A stretch of 37,132 bases of DNA from a bacterium (GTDB lineage: Bacteria > Patescibacteriota > Patescibacteriia > UBA1558 > GWA2-36-10): NCBI GenBank assembly GCA_018653315.1, contig JABIAL010000015.1, positions 1 through 37,132 on the forward strand, written 5' to 3'. Each line of letters starts with the position of its first letter. Within the stretch, counting starts at the first letter, position 1. Positions 17,742-26,830 of this stretch are shown in pieces. Under the pieces are notes generated by a model. The model was not told where the DNA came from and did not search any database. It saw nothing but the letters and a program-made list of their open reading frames with translations. A program made the position numbers and the translations under genes.

Positions 17742-18695
17742 ATGCAAAAAAATATAGTCTTAGTTACTGGTGGAGCAGGCTTCATTGGTTCAAATATTGT
17801 GAAAACTCTTGTAGAAAGAGCTTATGTTATCAAAGTGTTAGATAACATAAGTACTGGCTACTTAAAAAACTTAGATAGCATCATGGATAAAATAGAATTT
17901 ATCGAAGGTGATATAAATGACTCTGAATTATTAAATAAAATATTACCTGGTGTTAACTTTGTTTTACACCAAGCAGCTTTACCATCGGTACCTAGATCCA
18001 TAGATGATCCAATAAAATCTCATCACAACAACGTTACTGGTACTCTAAATTTATTAACAGCCGCTAAAAAAAATAAAGTGCAAAGAGTCGTCATCGCTTC
18101 TTCTTCATCTGTTTATGGTGATCGAGAAGAAGAATATAAAGTAGAGACCCTGAAACCTCAGCCACTTTCTCCATATGCTGTTACTAAATATGCTAGCGAA
18201 GTTTACTGTAAGGTTTTTTCTCATATTTATGATCTAGAAACTGTTTGCTTGAGATATTTCAATGTTTTTGGACCACAACAAGACCCAAATTCACCTTACT
18301 CTGCTGTCATTCCTTTATTTGTAAAAGCTATTCAAAATAATCAAGCACCAACTATTTTTGGTGATGGAAATCATAGTAGAGATTTTACTTTTGTCCAAAA
18401 TAACGTCGAAGCAAACATACTAGCCATGCATTCAGATAAAGTGGGCAAAGGAGAAACAATAAATATTGCTTGCGGAAAATCTTTTAGCCTTATTTATTTG
18501 ATGGATCAAATAAATAAAATTTTAAATAAAAATATTAAAGCAAACTTTACTGACAATAGACCTGGTGATATAAAAAAATCATTAGCTGATATTTCTAAAG
18601 CTGAAAAACTTTTGGGGTACAAACCTGTTATTAATTTTGACGATGGCCTAAAACAAACAGTCGATTGGCTAGTTAAAAAAAATGAAAAAAATTAG
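17742..18695 (+). CDS. NAD-dependent epimerase/dehydratase (UDP-sugar 4-epimerase type SDR)
   Basis: VTGGAGFIGSNIV, SSSSVYGDREEE, YAVTK catalytic motif, RYFNVFGPQQDPNSPYSAVIPLF. Start ATG 17742 after the upstream stop preferred to 17718. Confidence 0.94.
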   Translation: MQKNIVLVTGGAGFIGSNIVKTLVERAYVIKVLDNISTGYLKNLDSIMDKIEFIEGDINDSELLNKILPGVNFVLHQAALPSVPRSIDDPIKSHHNNVTGTLNLLTAAKKNKVQRVVIASSSSVYGDREEEYKVETLKPQPLSPYAVTKYASEVYCKVFSHIYDLETVCLRYFNVFGPQQDPNSPYSAVIPLFVKAIQNNQAPTIFGDGNHSRDFTFVQNNVEANILAMHSDKVGKGETINIACGKSFSLIYLMDQINKILNKNIKANFTDNRPGDIKKSLADISKAEKLLGYKPVINFDDGLKQTVDWLVKKNEKN

Positions 18696-19932
18696 AAATA
18701 AAATTTACCACCTCTTAAGACGTAGTGAAAAATATACCAAGACCGACATGGTATATTTAACCAAGGGTGGAATCTGGTTAACCATTGGCCATGTTATTTC
18801 TTTTTGTTCCGCTTTAGCTTTGGCTGTCACGTTTGCTAATTTATTACCAAAAGAAACTTATGGCACCTATAAATACATCATCGCTTTTTTTACTTTATTA
18901 TCAATACCGAGTCTCAAAAAAATTGGTGTAGCATTAATTCAATCTGTTTCCAGAGGCTTTGAAGGAAATTTAAAAGAAATATTACTCACTAAATTAAAAT
19001 GGGGCTCCCTGGGAACTTTAGCTGGACTTTTATTAAGTGCCTATTATTTTATTCAAGGAAACAACGTCTTGGCCATGGCTTTTGCGATTAGTGCTATTAT
19101 AGTGCCATTTTTTAATGGTGCTAATATTTATATTTCTTATCTTAATGGTAAAAAATTATTTAAAAAAATTACTAAATATCGCGGCATTAATCAGATCATC
19201 ACAACCATCGTAGTTATCACAACACTTTTTTTAACCCAAAACATATTTTTAATATTACTAGCCTATCTATTATCTGAAACTATTACGCGCATAATCTCAT
19301 TACTAATTACTATAAAAAAGTTTCCTCCTAATGACAAAAAAGATCCTGGAATCATAAAATATGGCACTCAACTCAGTGTAATTGAATTTATAAAAACCAT
19401 GGCCTCAGAAGCCGACAAGATCTTGATTTATCACTATATTGGTCCTACCGAACTTGCCATCTACGCTATTGCTATAGCACCAGTTGATCAAATAAAAACA
19501 CTTATTTTAAGTCTTCGAACCTTAGCTTTACCAAAATTAAGTGACAATAGCATAGCCTCCATTAAACAAACGCTACCTCGCAAAATATGGAAAGCATCTC
19601 TAATAATCATACCAATAATTATTGTTTATATACTAGTGGCACCGTGGTTATTCTCTGTTTTCTTTCCAGAATACCAATCATCCGTAATACTCTCACAAAT
19701 CTTAGCTATCTCCATAATTCTAGCACCAACCACTCTAATGTCTTCTGGCTTAGCGGCACAAAAACAAATAAAATCACTGACCAAAGTAAAAATTTCCGGT
19801 GCTATTGGTAGATTAGTAATTTATTTTGTAGCTGTTAAATTTTATGGCCTTATCGGTTTAATTGTCGGCCGCATAATTATCGATGTTTATTTAGCATTGC
19901 TCTATCAATATTATTTTCAAAAAATGAAATAA
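18682..19932 (+). CDS. Wzx-like oligosaccharide flippase
   Basis: About 12 hydrophobic segments; TKGGIWLTIGHVISFCSALALAVTFANLLPKETYGTYKYI typical of polysaccharide_synt family. Confidence 0.9.
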   Translation: MKKIRNKIYHLLRRSEKYTKTDMVYLTKGGIWLTIGHVISFCSALALAVTFANLLPKETYGTYKYIIAFFTLLSIPSLKKIGVALIQSVSRGFEGNLKEILLTKLKWGSLGTLAGLLLSAYYFIQGNNVLAMAFAISAIIVPFFNGANIYISYLNGKKLFKKITKYRGINQIITTIVVITTLFLTQNIFLILLAYLLSETITRIISLLITIKKFPPNDKKDPGIIKYGTQLSVIEFIKTMASEADKILIYHYIGPTELAIYAIAIAPVDQIKTLILSLRTLALPKLSDNSIASIKQTLPRKIWKASLIIIPIIIVYILVAPWLFSVFFPEYQSSVILSQILAISIILAPTTLMSSGLAAQKQIKSLTKVKISGAIGRLVIYFVAVKFYGLIGLIVGRIIIDVYLALLYQYYFQKMK

Positions 19933-19958
19933 AAAATTGCCCACTTGGACAATTTTTT
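19931..19958. terminator. Bidirectional intrinsic terminator between convergent genes
   Basis: AAAAAATTG ... CAATTTTTT 9-bp stem with A-tract and T-tract flanks, between a plus-strand stop at 19932 and a minus-strand stop at 19959. Confidence 0.75.
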
Positions 19959-20735
19959 TTATCTTAATTCTTTAAATAATTTTTGATGCGGATACTGCCA
20001 AAAAACTCTATAAGCTAAAATTACTAAACAATAAATAATGTGAATAGCATAGAGCTTATAAGCTAATTCAAAATTATTAACACTAATAAATACTACAACT
20101 AAATAATAAAATAAAATCCAAGCATAGAGCATAAAAGTTAGGTAATTTAATAACCTAATCGGAAGAGGCCAATTTGTCTTTTTTTTATTAGTCCGAGGAA
20201 CTAAATCTTTAATGTTTAAATTATTTTTCTGAATAATCTCGCCAATTAAAATTCTAATAGCTCTAAACTCAACTAGAGCAATAGTAATAATACTTAATAG
20301 TATTGTTAAATAAAATAATAAAAATTGACCGGACACAGAGAAAAAATAATGTCCAATTGTAAAGTAAAAAATAAAAGGATAAAAAAGATGTACAGTATAA
20401 TCATAGTACACACCTTTTTGAGTAACGAGCTCTTTAGCCCGTGCTAATTCACCATCGATTTTATCAGTCAAAACCACTAAATATAAGGCTAAAATTTGAA
20501 TGATAGTAAAGTAGCCTGGCCAATCAACAGAGCGAACAAAGTTACTAAAAAAAACTACCAACAAAATTAAAAATGATAAGCCTGTAACATGATTTGCTTG
20601 AATAAAAGGCAAAAACTTGTACAACGACCAACTAATTCTGACGGAAATATTACGCTCCAACCTATAAAGCCTATCTCCAGCCATGTGATCTTTTTTGGGA
20701 GCATGCACTAATTCTTTATATTCTCTGAAATTCAT
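19959..20735 (-). CDS. CDP-alcohol phosphatidyltransferase family protein
   Basis: Motif DKIDGELARAKELVTQKGVYYDYTVH within a polytopic protein. ORF-track start is TTG; ATG 20735 preferred. Confidence 0.85.
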   Translation of the reverse strand: MNFREYKELVHAPKKDHMAGDRLYRLERNISVRISWSLYKFLPFIQANHVTGLSFLILLVVFFSNFVRSVDWPGYFTIIQILALYLVVLTDKIDGELARAKELVTQKGVYYDYTVHLFYPFIFYFTIGHYFFSVSGQFLLFYLTILLSIITIALVEFRAIRILIGEIIQKNNLNIKDLVPRTNKKKTNWPLPIRLLNYLTFMLYAWILFYYLVVVFISVNNFELAYKLYAIHIIYCLVILAYRVFWQYPHQKLFKELR

Positions 20736-20737
20736 AA

Positions 20738-21679
20738 TTATCTTATCAAATCTTTTAAGAAGCAATTCTTTGTATTTTTACTTTTAAAATACTTAAACAT
20801 TTCTTCAAGTTGTGTATAAATATTTTCTAATTGTTGTTCAGTCTTGGAATAAGGGCTACCACCCACCATTAACTCACTTGAGTGTATCATAAATTCCATA
20901 ACAGGCAAGTTATTTTTTACCGCTGATTTATAAATCAACTTCCAGTCTTTAGCACTACTACTATCAAAAATTCTCAACCACCTCTGTCTAAAAAACAACT
21001 TATTTAATACCTTTTTTATAAAACTCTCTGGCAAGCTTAAAAAAAGTTTGGCTAATCTTGTGTTTTCTTTTTTAAAAATCCCTGTAAATAAAATCGTCAT
21101 GGGAATCTCTGTGATACCCTCAAATGTATGTGGGTAAACTGAATGAAACCTAAAATCAGGGCCACCATTTTTCTGCGGATCACCAATTGTTTTCTGCCAA
21201 TTTATTTTTGGTGTCACCGAACAATCAACCTTGTACCCAAGAGATTTTAAATGTTTAGCTACTCTTTCATCAAATCCCCAGCGACCAGCTCTAAAACTAA
21301 CTGGCAACTTATTAAATTTTTGACTAATAATGTCTGTCAAATTTTTAAGTTTAATCAATAATTGATTGTCATCTAATTCATGAGGATAGCTGTGAATTTT
21401 ATAATCATGATTTTCTTCATAAGGTGGCGTAGTCCAAGGATGTAAATGCGCTCCTATTTCAGCTAAATTTTTATCCTGCCAATCTTTTAAATCATCTACC
21501 AAATTACTAGCGGCAACTTCGTGAGAAAGTAAATAAGTCGGCTTCATGCCATATTTCTCACACAAAGCTTGAAAACGAGGTAAATGTTTTATATTGTTCA
21601 AACTTAAATCACCCTCGTGCCATTGATTATCTGCCTCAGTATCTATTGTAACAATGAGTTTTATTTTTTGCTTTTCCAT
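20738..21679 (-). CDS. Polysaccharide deacetylase-like protein
   Basis: LIVTIDTEADNQWHEG, EIGAHLHPWTTPPY, SFRAGRWGFDERVAKHLKSLGYKVDCSVTP. Confidence 0.8.
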   Translation of the reverse strand: MEKQKIKLIVTIDTEADNQWHEGDLSLNNIKHLPRFQALCEKYGMKPTYLLSHEVAASNLVDDLKDWQDKNLAEIGAHLHPWTTPPYEENHDYKIHSYPHELDDNQLLIKLKNLTDIISQKFNKLPVSFRAGRWGFDERVAKHLKSLGYKVDCSVTPKINWQKTIGDPQKNGGPDFRFHSVYPHTFEGITEIPMTILFTGIFKKENTRLAKLFLSLPESFIKKVLNKLFFRQRWLRIFDSSSAKDWKLIYKSAVKNNLPVMEFMIHSSELMVGGSPYSKTEQQLENIYTQLEEMFKYFKSKNTKNCFLKDLIR

Positions 21680-22785
21680 AAAGACATAAAAAAAATTTCT
21701 AAATCCTCTATTTTCCCCAAAATACTATCTACACTTTTTTTCGATCTTAAACTAAATTCATGCATCAAGGATTTATTTTTATAAAAAAATAAAATTTTAT
21801 TAATAAAATCTTGCTTATGATTATTATCAATTAAGAATCCACTCTCTTTATCCCTAATTACCTCTGAAACACCACCAACATTAAAAGCAATGCAAGGTAA
21901 GCCATTGTTCATTGCCTCTAATAAAACTATGCCAAAGCCCTCCCTTATTGAAGTCAAAATAAATATATCTAACATGACCAAGTATTCTTTGGCTAGACCT
22001 GGATCTTTGATAATTTTAACATACTTTTCTAATTTTTTGACAGCTATCAATCTTAAAAGTTCATCATGTAGAGCACCATAACCAATTATGATAAAATATA
22101 TGTCTTTAATTTTTAAATCATAAACTAAAATCTCAGCCATATCTATAATTTTATACTGAGCCTTTTCTGGACTAAATCTACCTAAACTACCACAGACAAA
22201 AGCATTTATAGGAATATCAAATTGTCTTCTCAGTTCATTTCTATTAAAAATTCCTTCAATACTTATGTCACTAATTTGTTTGATTACTTTAAATTTTTTT
22301 GAATCAATCTTTTCTTGTTTTGATGTGAAATCTGCAACTTCATTACTTACGGCTACTATTTTATCTGTAAAAAATGATAAAAACCAATCAACTTTTTTCT
22401 GCCAATACCTTTTATCATAATAACAACTGTGTTCAGAGCTGACGATCACTTTTGTACCAGCAAATTTTGCCGCTAGTCTACCGGCAAAATTTGCTTCGAA
22501 TAAAGAAGTAAATATAATGTCTATTTTATTTTGCCGAAGAAATTTAGTAAGTCTTATTATTCCTCCAATGTCTAGAGCCCCTAATTTTTGCTTAAAATTA
22601 AAATGAATAATTTTATTATCACTAATTTTTAATTTGTGATATAAATTATCTTTCTTGTTAGTCGAATAAAGTAAGCCAACAAATGGATTAAACTTATTTT
22701 TGTCTATCAAATTTATTTGGTTCACAAAAATCATTTCGGCACCTCCAATCAACAACTTGTTTGTTAGAAATAAAATATTATTCAT
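21661..22785 (-). CDS. Glycosyltransferase family 4-type
   Basis: FLTNKLLIGGAEMIFVNQ...CGSLGRFSPEKAQYKIIDMAEIL...ILTSIREGFGIVLLEAMNNGLPCIAFNVGGVSEVI. ATG 22785 overlaps the upstream TGA and has an AAGG-like SD. Confidence 0.93.
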   Translation of the reverse strand: MNNILFLTNKLLIGGAEMIFVNQINLIDKNKFNPFVGLLYSTNKKDNLYHKLKISDNKIIHFNFKQKLGALDIGGIIRLTKFLRQNKIDIIFTSLFEANFAGRLAAKFAGTKVIVSSEHSCYYDKRYWQKKVDWFLSFFTDKIVAVSNEVADFTSKQEKIDSKKFKVIKQISDISIEGIFNRNELRRQFDIPINAFVCGSLGRFSPEKAQYKIIDMAEILVYDLKIKDIYFIIIGYGALHDELLRLIAVKKLEKYVKIIKDPGLAKEYLVMLDIFILTSIREGFGIVLLEAMNNGLPCIAFNVGGVSEVIRDKESGFLIDNNHKQDFINKILFFYKNKSLMHEFSLRSKKSVDSILGKIEDLEIFFMSLWKSKK

Positions 22786-23504
22786 CACCTTATCTTTATC
22801 CAAAATTTTAATAAAGGTGAGTATATTTTATGGTAATAATAACAATCTTTTCTAACGCCACCAAAGCTCTCTTTAAATTCAGTAAGTGGGGAGCCTTCAT
22901 CTTCTAAGTCAAGGCCGCCCATATCAAACACTTGCAAATTATTTTTTTTAGCATATTTGATTGCTTCCCAGATTAACATTCTGTTAGCCCAACTAATAAA
23001 ACGTTTATCTTTACCTATGATCTGGCTTAAACGTGAAGAAGCAGTCACCCAAGAACGCATGTGTCTATCGTCGGCTACAAAAATATGTCCAGCGATCATT
23101 TCATCTTTATAATAAGCAGAAAATAATATCCCCTGTTTTAATAAACTAAATCTATCAGTTGATAATTTCTTTTTGCTACGAAAACTTTTATATATTTTTT
23201 TAAATTCTTTAAAATTATTATCCTGTTTAATTACGATGCCCTGTTTCTCACCTTTAGAAATCAATGCTCGTGTAAATTTTTTTCTGATTTTCTCCCAAAT
23301 ATTATCAAGATTTTGATTTAAATCAATAATTGAGGTTAAGCCTTGTTTTTTATGAAAACCTTCTTTATTAACATTATTATAAGAAAAAAAATTTACCATG
23401 GCACTATTTTTGACATCACAAGGATCAGAAAACCAGATCCATTTCTTTTTCAAGATAAATGGTAGAAAAAAACCATAAGAAAAATGTTGCTTATACTTGC
23501 TCAT
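22785..23504 (-). CDS. FemAB/GNAT-like aminoacyl- or acyltransferase
   Basis: KKFTRALISKGEKQGIVIK...KLSTDRFSLLKQGILFSAYYKDEMIAGHIFVADDRHMRSWVTAS...LIWEAIKYAKKNNLQVFDMGG, typical of FemAB/GNAT proteins. Confidence 0.75.
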   Translation of the reverse strand: MSKYKQHFSYGFFLPFILKKKWIWFSDPCDVKNSAMVNFFSYNNVNKEGFHKKQGLTSIIDLNQNLDNIWEKIRKKFTRALISKGEKQGIVIKQDNNFKEFKKIYKSFRSKKKLSTDRFSLLKQGILFSAYYKDEMIAGHIFVADDRHMRSWVTASSRLSQIIGKDKRFISWANRMLIWEAIKYAKKNNLQVFDMGGLDLEDEGSPLTEFKESFGGVRKDCYYYHKIYSPLLKFWIKIR

Positions 23505-23510
23505 ACTTCA

Positions 23511-24203
23511 CTAAGACTTATGAATAATAAAAGAATTTCCATTCCAGCCAAATTTATGAAACTCGCTTACTTTTATGTTTGGATTTTTATCTAGCCACTC
23601 ACTAAATGCTTTTTGCTCTCCTTTGTCTGGACGCCCTTTAAAACAAACCCAATCATCAAACAGAACAATACTACCGTCAACTAAAAAATATTTTATAAAA
23701 TCCAAAACTACCGTAGTTGATTCATACAAATCGCAATCAACCCACACTATCGAAGATTTTTTGCCTTGGTCTTTTAATTTTTGTTTTAACTCTGTGTTTA
23801 GTACTTTATCAAACCAACCAGGGAAAATTTTTACTTTATTGAGATCTACATTATTTTTTATCAATTCATTTTTAAAAATATCTAGATCAGCAGAATATTG
23901 CCCTTCTTTATACATTGGGTCCTCAGCATCTTCATTTTTTATTTCAGGTAACCCCTTGAATGAATCAAAGGCTAAAAACTCTATGTCATTCTTTACATTA
24001 TTTTTAACAAAATGATAAGCCGCAATAAATGTACCGCCTCTATAGACACCAAATTCAAAATAATCTCCAACTACACCATTGGCCTGAATAAACATAGTGG
24101 CTTTCTTCAAAACTTCTTCTCTTGCATTTAAGGCAAACCCTCTAAAACGATTAGAGTATCTAATTTTAGGGCTATAAACAATTTTCTTTAATTTATTAAA
24201 CAT
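23511..24203 (-). CDS. TylF/MycF-like class I SAM-dependent methyltransferase
   Basis: DYFEFGVYRGGTFIAAYHFV, FLAFDSFKGLPEI, VDCDLYESTTVVLDFI, GSIVLFDDW. ATG 24203 preferred over TTG 24239. Confidence 0.85.
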   Translation of the reverse strand: MFNKLKKIVYSPKIRYSNRFRGFALNAREEVLKKATMFIQANGVVGDYFEFGVYRGGTFIAAYHFVKNNVKNDIEFLAFDSFKGLPEIKNEDAEDPMYKEGQYSADLDIFKNELIKNNVDLNKVKIFPGWFDKVLNTELKQKLKDQGKKSSIVWVDCDLYESTTVVLDFIKYFLVDGSIVLFDDWVCFKGRPDKGEQKAFSEWLDKNPNIKVSEFHKFGWNGNSFIIHKS

Positions 24204-24213
24204 GAAAATTATA

Positions 24214-25125
24214 TTAAGATTTATTTTTTGCTTTAACAATTAACAAATGACCTAACTGATTTACAATAGGTATGTGCTCAGACAATCTAGATAATAGACC
24301 AGCTAGTTTCATGGGGATATTGAGTCTCGCTTCCAAGGGTAACGTTATATCTATGGGGTGAAGATTTACAATATTAAAATAGGTTTTGAGCTCATCTTTT
24401 ATTTCTTTATCAAAAAAATAATGGAAGAAAATACCAAAGGGATGACTTCCTTCTTGTGGTTGTTTTTTTATACGACGACGTAAACTTTGATGATAAACTG
24501 TAGAAATAAAGAGTCCTCCATCAATCAAGGTTTGATGCACACTATTTAACCAGGTCTTTCTCTGCTCTAAAGTAGGAACATGTTCCAAAAATTGAAAAGA
24601 CAAAGCTATGTCAAAAGAATTGTTAACTGATTTAAATTTAGTAGCATCAGCTAAAACTAAACCAATATTATCCTTGTTATCAAACTTGTCTGCTAACAAT
24701 TTTAATGACTTCACAGAAAAATCAACAGCTAATATTTGATCACACCTGGTGACTAATTCTTGAGTTAAACGTCCTGTGCCGCAGCCATACTCTATAACCT
24801 TCTTATTGTGACAATCACCTATTTTTTTAAAAGTAGAAGGCAGCTCTTTGTAATATCTAACACTTAATCTTTTGTCATATTGACCCGCCTCCTTATCACG
24901 AGCAGATATTTCATCTTGCATTAATTGTTCTAGATCGTGCTTATCAATCAACAAATTTACTATTCCATCTTTTATTTCATAATGAGACTGACAAGTAGCA
25001 CAGACAAGTTGCCCGTCAAAAACAGACTGTTCATTTTCTCTAGTGATTTTATCAATGCTCAAAATAGCTCCATCTTTTTGACAGACTAAATCGGAAATTA
25101 ATTTTTTGGAAAATCCACAGGACAT
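24214..25125 (-). CDS. Class I SAM methyltransferase with N-terminal Trm112-like zinc ribbon
   Basis: LVCQKDGA...LVCATCQSHYEIKDGIVNLL; KKVIEYGCGTGRLTQEL; FDIALSFQFLEHV. Confidence 0.87.
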   Translation of the reverse strand: MSCGFSKKLISDLVCQKDGAILSIDKITRENEQSVFDGQLVCATCQSHYEIKDGIVNLLIDKHDLEQLMQDEISARDKEAGQYDKRLSVRYYKELPSTFKKIGDCHNKKVIEYGCGTGRLTQELVTRCDQILAVDFSVKSLKLLADKFDNKDNIGLVLADATKFKSVNNSFDIALSFQFLEHVPTLEQRKTWLNSVHQTLIDGGLFISTVYHQSLRRRIKKQPQEGSHPFGIFFHYFFDKEIKDELKTYFNIVNLHPIDITLPLEARLNIPMKLAGLLSRLSEHIPIVNQLGHLLIVKAKNKS

Positions 25126-25126
25126 A

Positions 25127-26272
25127 TTAAATATTTATAAAATCTAAAATTGATTGCACACGATTAGACCAGGAAAATTTTTGTACATCTTTATGGGCTT
25201 GTTTAGCTATAGATAAGGCATGCTCTGGATTGTTAAAAATATATTTTATTTTTTTTGATAAATCTTCTGGATTATCTGACCGACAAAAAAGACTATTATT
25301 TTCATTTAAAACTTCTCTAATAGTTGGCAGATCAGAAGTAACGATTGGTTTTTGACTGGCCATATACTCAAACATTTTTATCGGTGACATAAATTCTGCA
25401 TAATGCTTATGGTAAGGAAATGGCATTAATAAAATATCTGCTGCTTTTTGATAATAAGCTAAGTCTCCTTGTGCTACATGACCTATAAAAATAACTCGCT
25501 GATCAACTTTTAAATCTTTAACGATGTTTTGATAATGTTCTATATCTTTATCACTTCCACCAACTGCCAAAAATATAATATCTTCTGACAAATATTTTAG
25601 AGATTTTAAAATATCATGAATCCCCTTGTCCATATTCATGGTTTTAAATTTACCACAATAACAAATAATTTTTTTATTTTCAGGTAAAGCTAATTTTTGT
25701 CTAGCTTGTCCAGTGGGAATATCAATATCAAATTTTTCTAACTTAACTGCATCTGGGGCAATAAAAATTTTCTCTTGCTTGAATCCTTGCTGTAAAAAAT
25801 ACTTTTGCAAGCCTGCTGAAATGACAACTGTTTTATAAAATAACCTTGTCAAAGAAAAAAATACTTTTTGTTTTTTGGGAATACTATGACACTCATAAAC
25901 AACCTTATAACCTAAGAACCACAATAAAGATGCTAAATGGTCCCTAGTATAAACAATAGTGTCTTTTCTGCTCTTGAATAATAGATAAAAAAAGACAGAG
26001 ATATAAAAACTACTAAATTGCACCCAAAAGGCTAATTGACCCAAAATGCTTTCCCAACGCAAAGCCGAAATAGTTGGCAATTTTTTGATAGGAAATTCAC
26101 TTTTTAGGCCATAATAATTTACTATACTAACTTTAATATTATTGCCAATATTAGGCACAATCAACTTAAAATCACCATCTTTGGCATAAAAAAATTCACA
26201 CATGGAGACAATGTTAATTCCATGTGCTTTTTCAGTCGGAATACGGCTATGATTTATGTATAAAAATGGCAT
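25127..26272 (-). CDS. Glycosyltransferase family 4-type
   Basis: CYCGKFKTMNMDKGIHDILKSLKYL...ADILLMPFPYHKHYAEFMSPIKMFEYMASQKPIVTSDLPTIREVL. Confidence 0.92.
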   Translation of the reverse strand: MPFLYINHSRIPTEKAHGINIVSMCEFFYAKDGDFKLIVPNIGNNIKVSIVNYYGLKSEFPIKKLPTISALRWESILGQLAFWVQFSSFYISVFFYLLFKSRKDTIVYTRDHLASLLWFLGYKVVYECHSIPKKQKVFFSLTRLFYKTVVISAGLQKYFLQQGFKQEKIFIAPDAVKLEKFDIDIPTGQARQKLALPENKKIICYCGKFKTMNMDKGIHDILKSLKYLSEDIIFLAVGGSDKDIEHYQNIVKDLKVDQRVIFIGHVAQGDLAYYQKAADILLMPFPYHKHYAEFMSPIKMFEYMASQKPIVTSDLPTIREVLNENNSLFCRSDNPEDLSKKIKYIFNNPEHALSIAKQAHKDVQKFSWSNRVQSILDFINI

Positions 26273-26278
26273 ATCTGT

Positions 26279-26307
26279 ATTATAGTACCATATTTAACTT
26301 ATTGCAA
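26279..26307 (-). promoter_or_regulatory. Promoter TTGCAA-N17-TATAAT for the minus-strand GT4 gene
   Basis: TTGCAA at 26302-26307 (palindromic), TATAAT on minus strand at 26279-26284, 6 nt before the start codon. Confidence 0.6.
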
Positions 26308-26330
26308 AATAGTAATTTAAGATGTAAAAT
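26302..26330 (+). promoter_or_regulatory. Promoter TTGCAA-N17-TAAAAT for the plus-strand cytidylyltransferase gene
   Basis: Same TTGCAA 26302-26307 with TAAAAT 26325-26330, 26 nt before ATG 26357. Confidence 0.45.
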
Positions 26331-26356
26331 GATAATATTAAATTAGTATAATTATT

Positions 26357-26830
26357 ATGAAAATTTCTAAATTAGTCAAGATGTTTAAAAAACAAAAACC
26401 ATTAGTGGGCTATACTACTGGGGTTTTTGATCTATTTCATATTGGACATCTGAATATCCTAAAAAACTCAAAAGCGATGTGTGATAAATTAATCGTAGGT
26501 GTTACCACTGATGAATTGGTCAGTTACAAAAAAAAGAAGGCCTTTATCCCGCACAATGAAAGAATGGAAATAATTAGAAATCTAGGTTTTGTTGATTCGG
26601 TCATAGCGCAAGATAACATAGATAAATTCGAGGCTTGGAAAAAATTAAAATACGATATACTCTTCGTTGCTGATTGTTGGTATGGTGCAGAAAGCTGGAA
26701 AGAATATGAAAGAAAATTAAAAGAAGTAGGTGTAAAAGTTGTTTATTTTCCTTACACAAAATCTACTTCATCAACAGAAATAAGAGAGCTAATAAAAAAA
26801 ATAACTGACCTAGAACATGGAGACTCTTAA
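26357..26830 (+). CDS. TagD-like cytidylyltransferase
   Basis: GVFDLFHIGHLNILKNSKAMCDKLIVGVTTDELVSYKKKKAFIPHNERMEII...STSSTEIREL. Confidence 0.9.
   Translation: MKISKLVKMFKKQKPLVGYTTGVFDLFHIGHLNILKNSKAMCDKLIVGVTTDELVSYKKKKAFIPHNERMEIIRNLGFVDSVIAQDNIDKFEAWKKLKYDILFVADCWYGAESWKEYERKLKEVGVKVVYFPYTKSTSSTEIRELIKKITDLEHGDS

Noticed and set aside
17718-17742. Longer N-termini in the ORF track for the epimerase and several minus-strand genes
   Set aside because: Upstream starts are TTG or overlap the previous gene, while an internal ATG sits right at the previous stop codon and at the conserved N-terminus.
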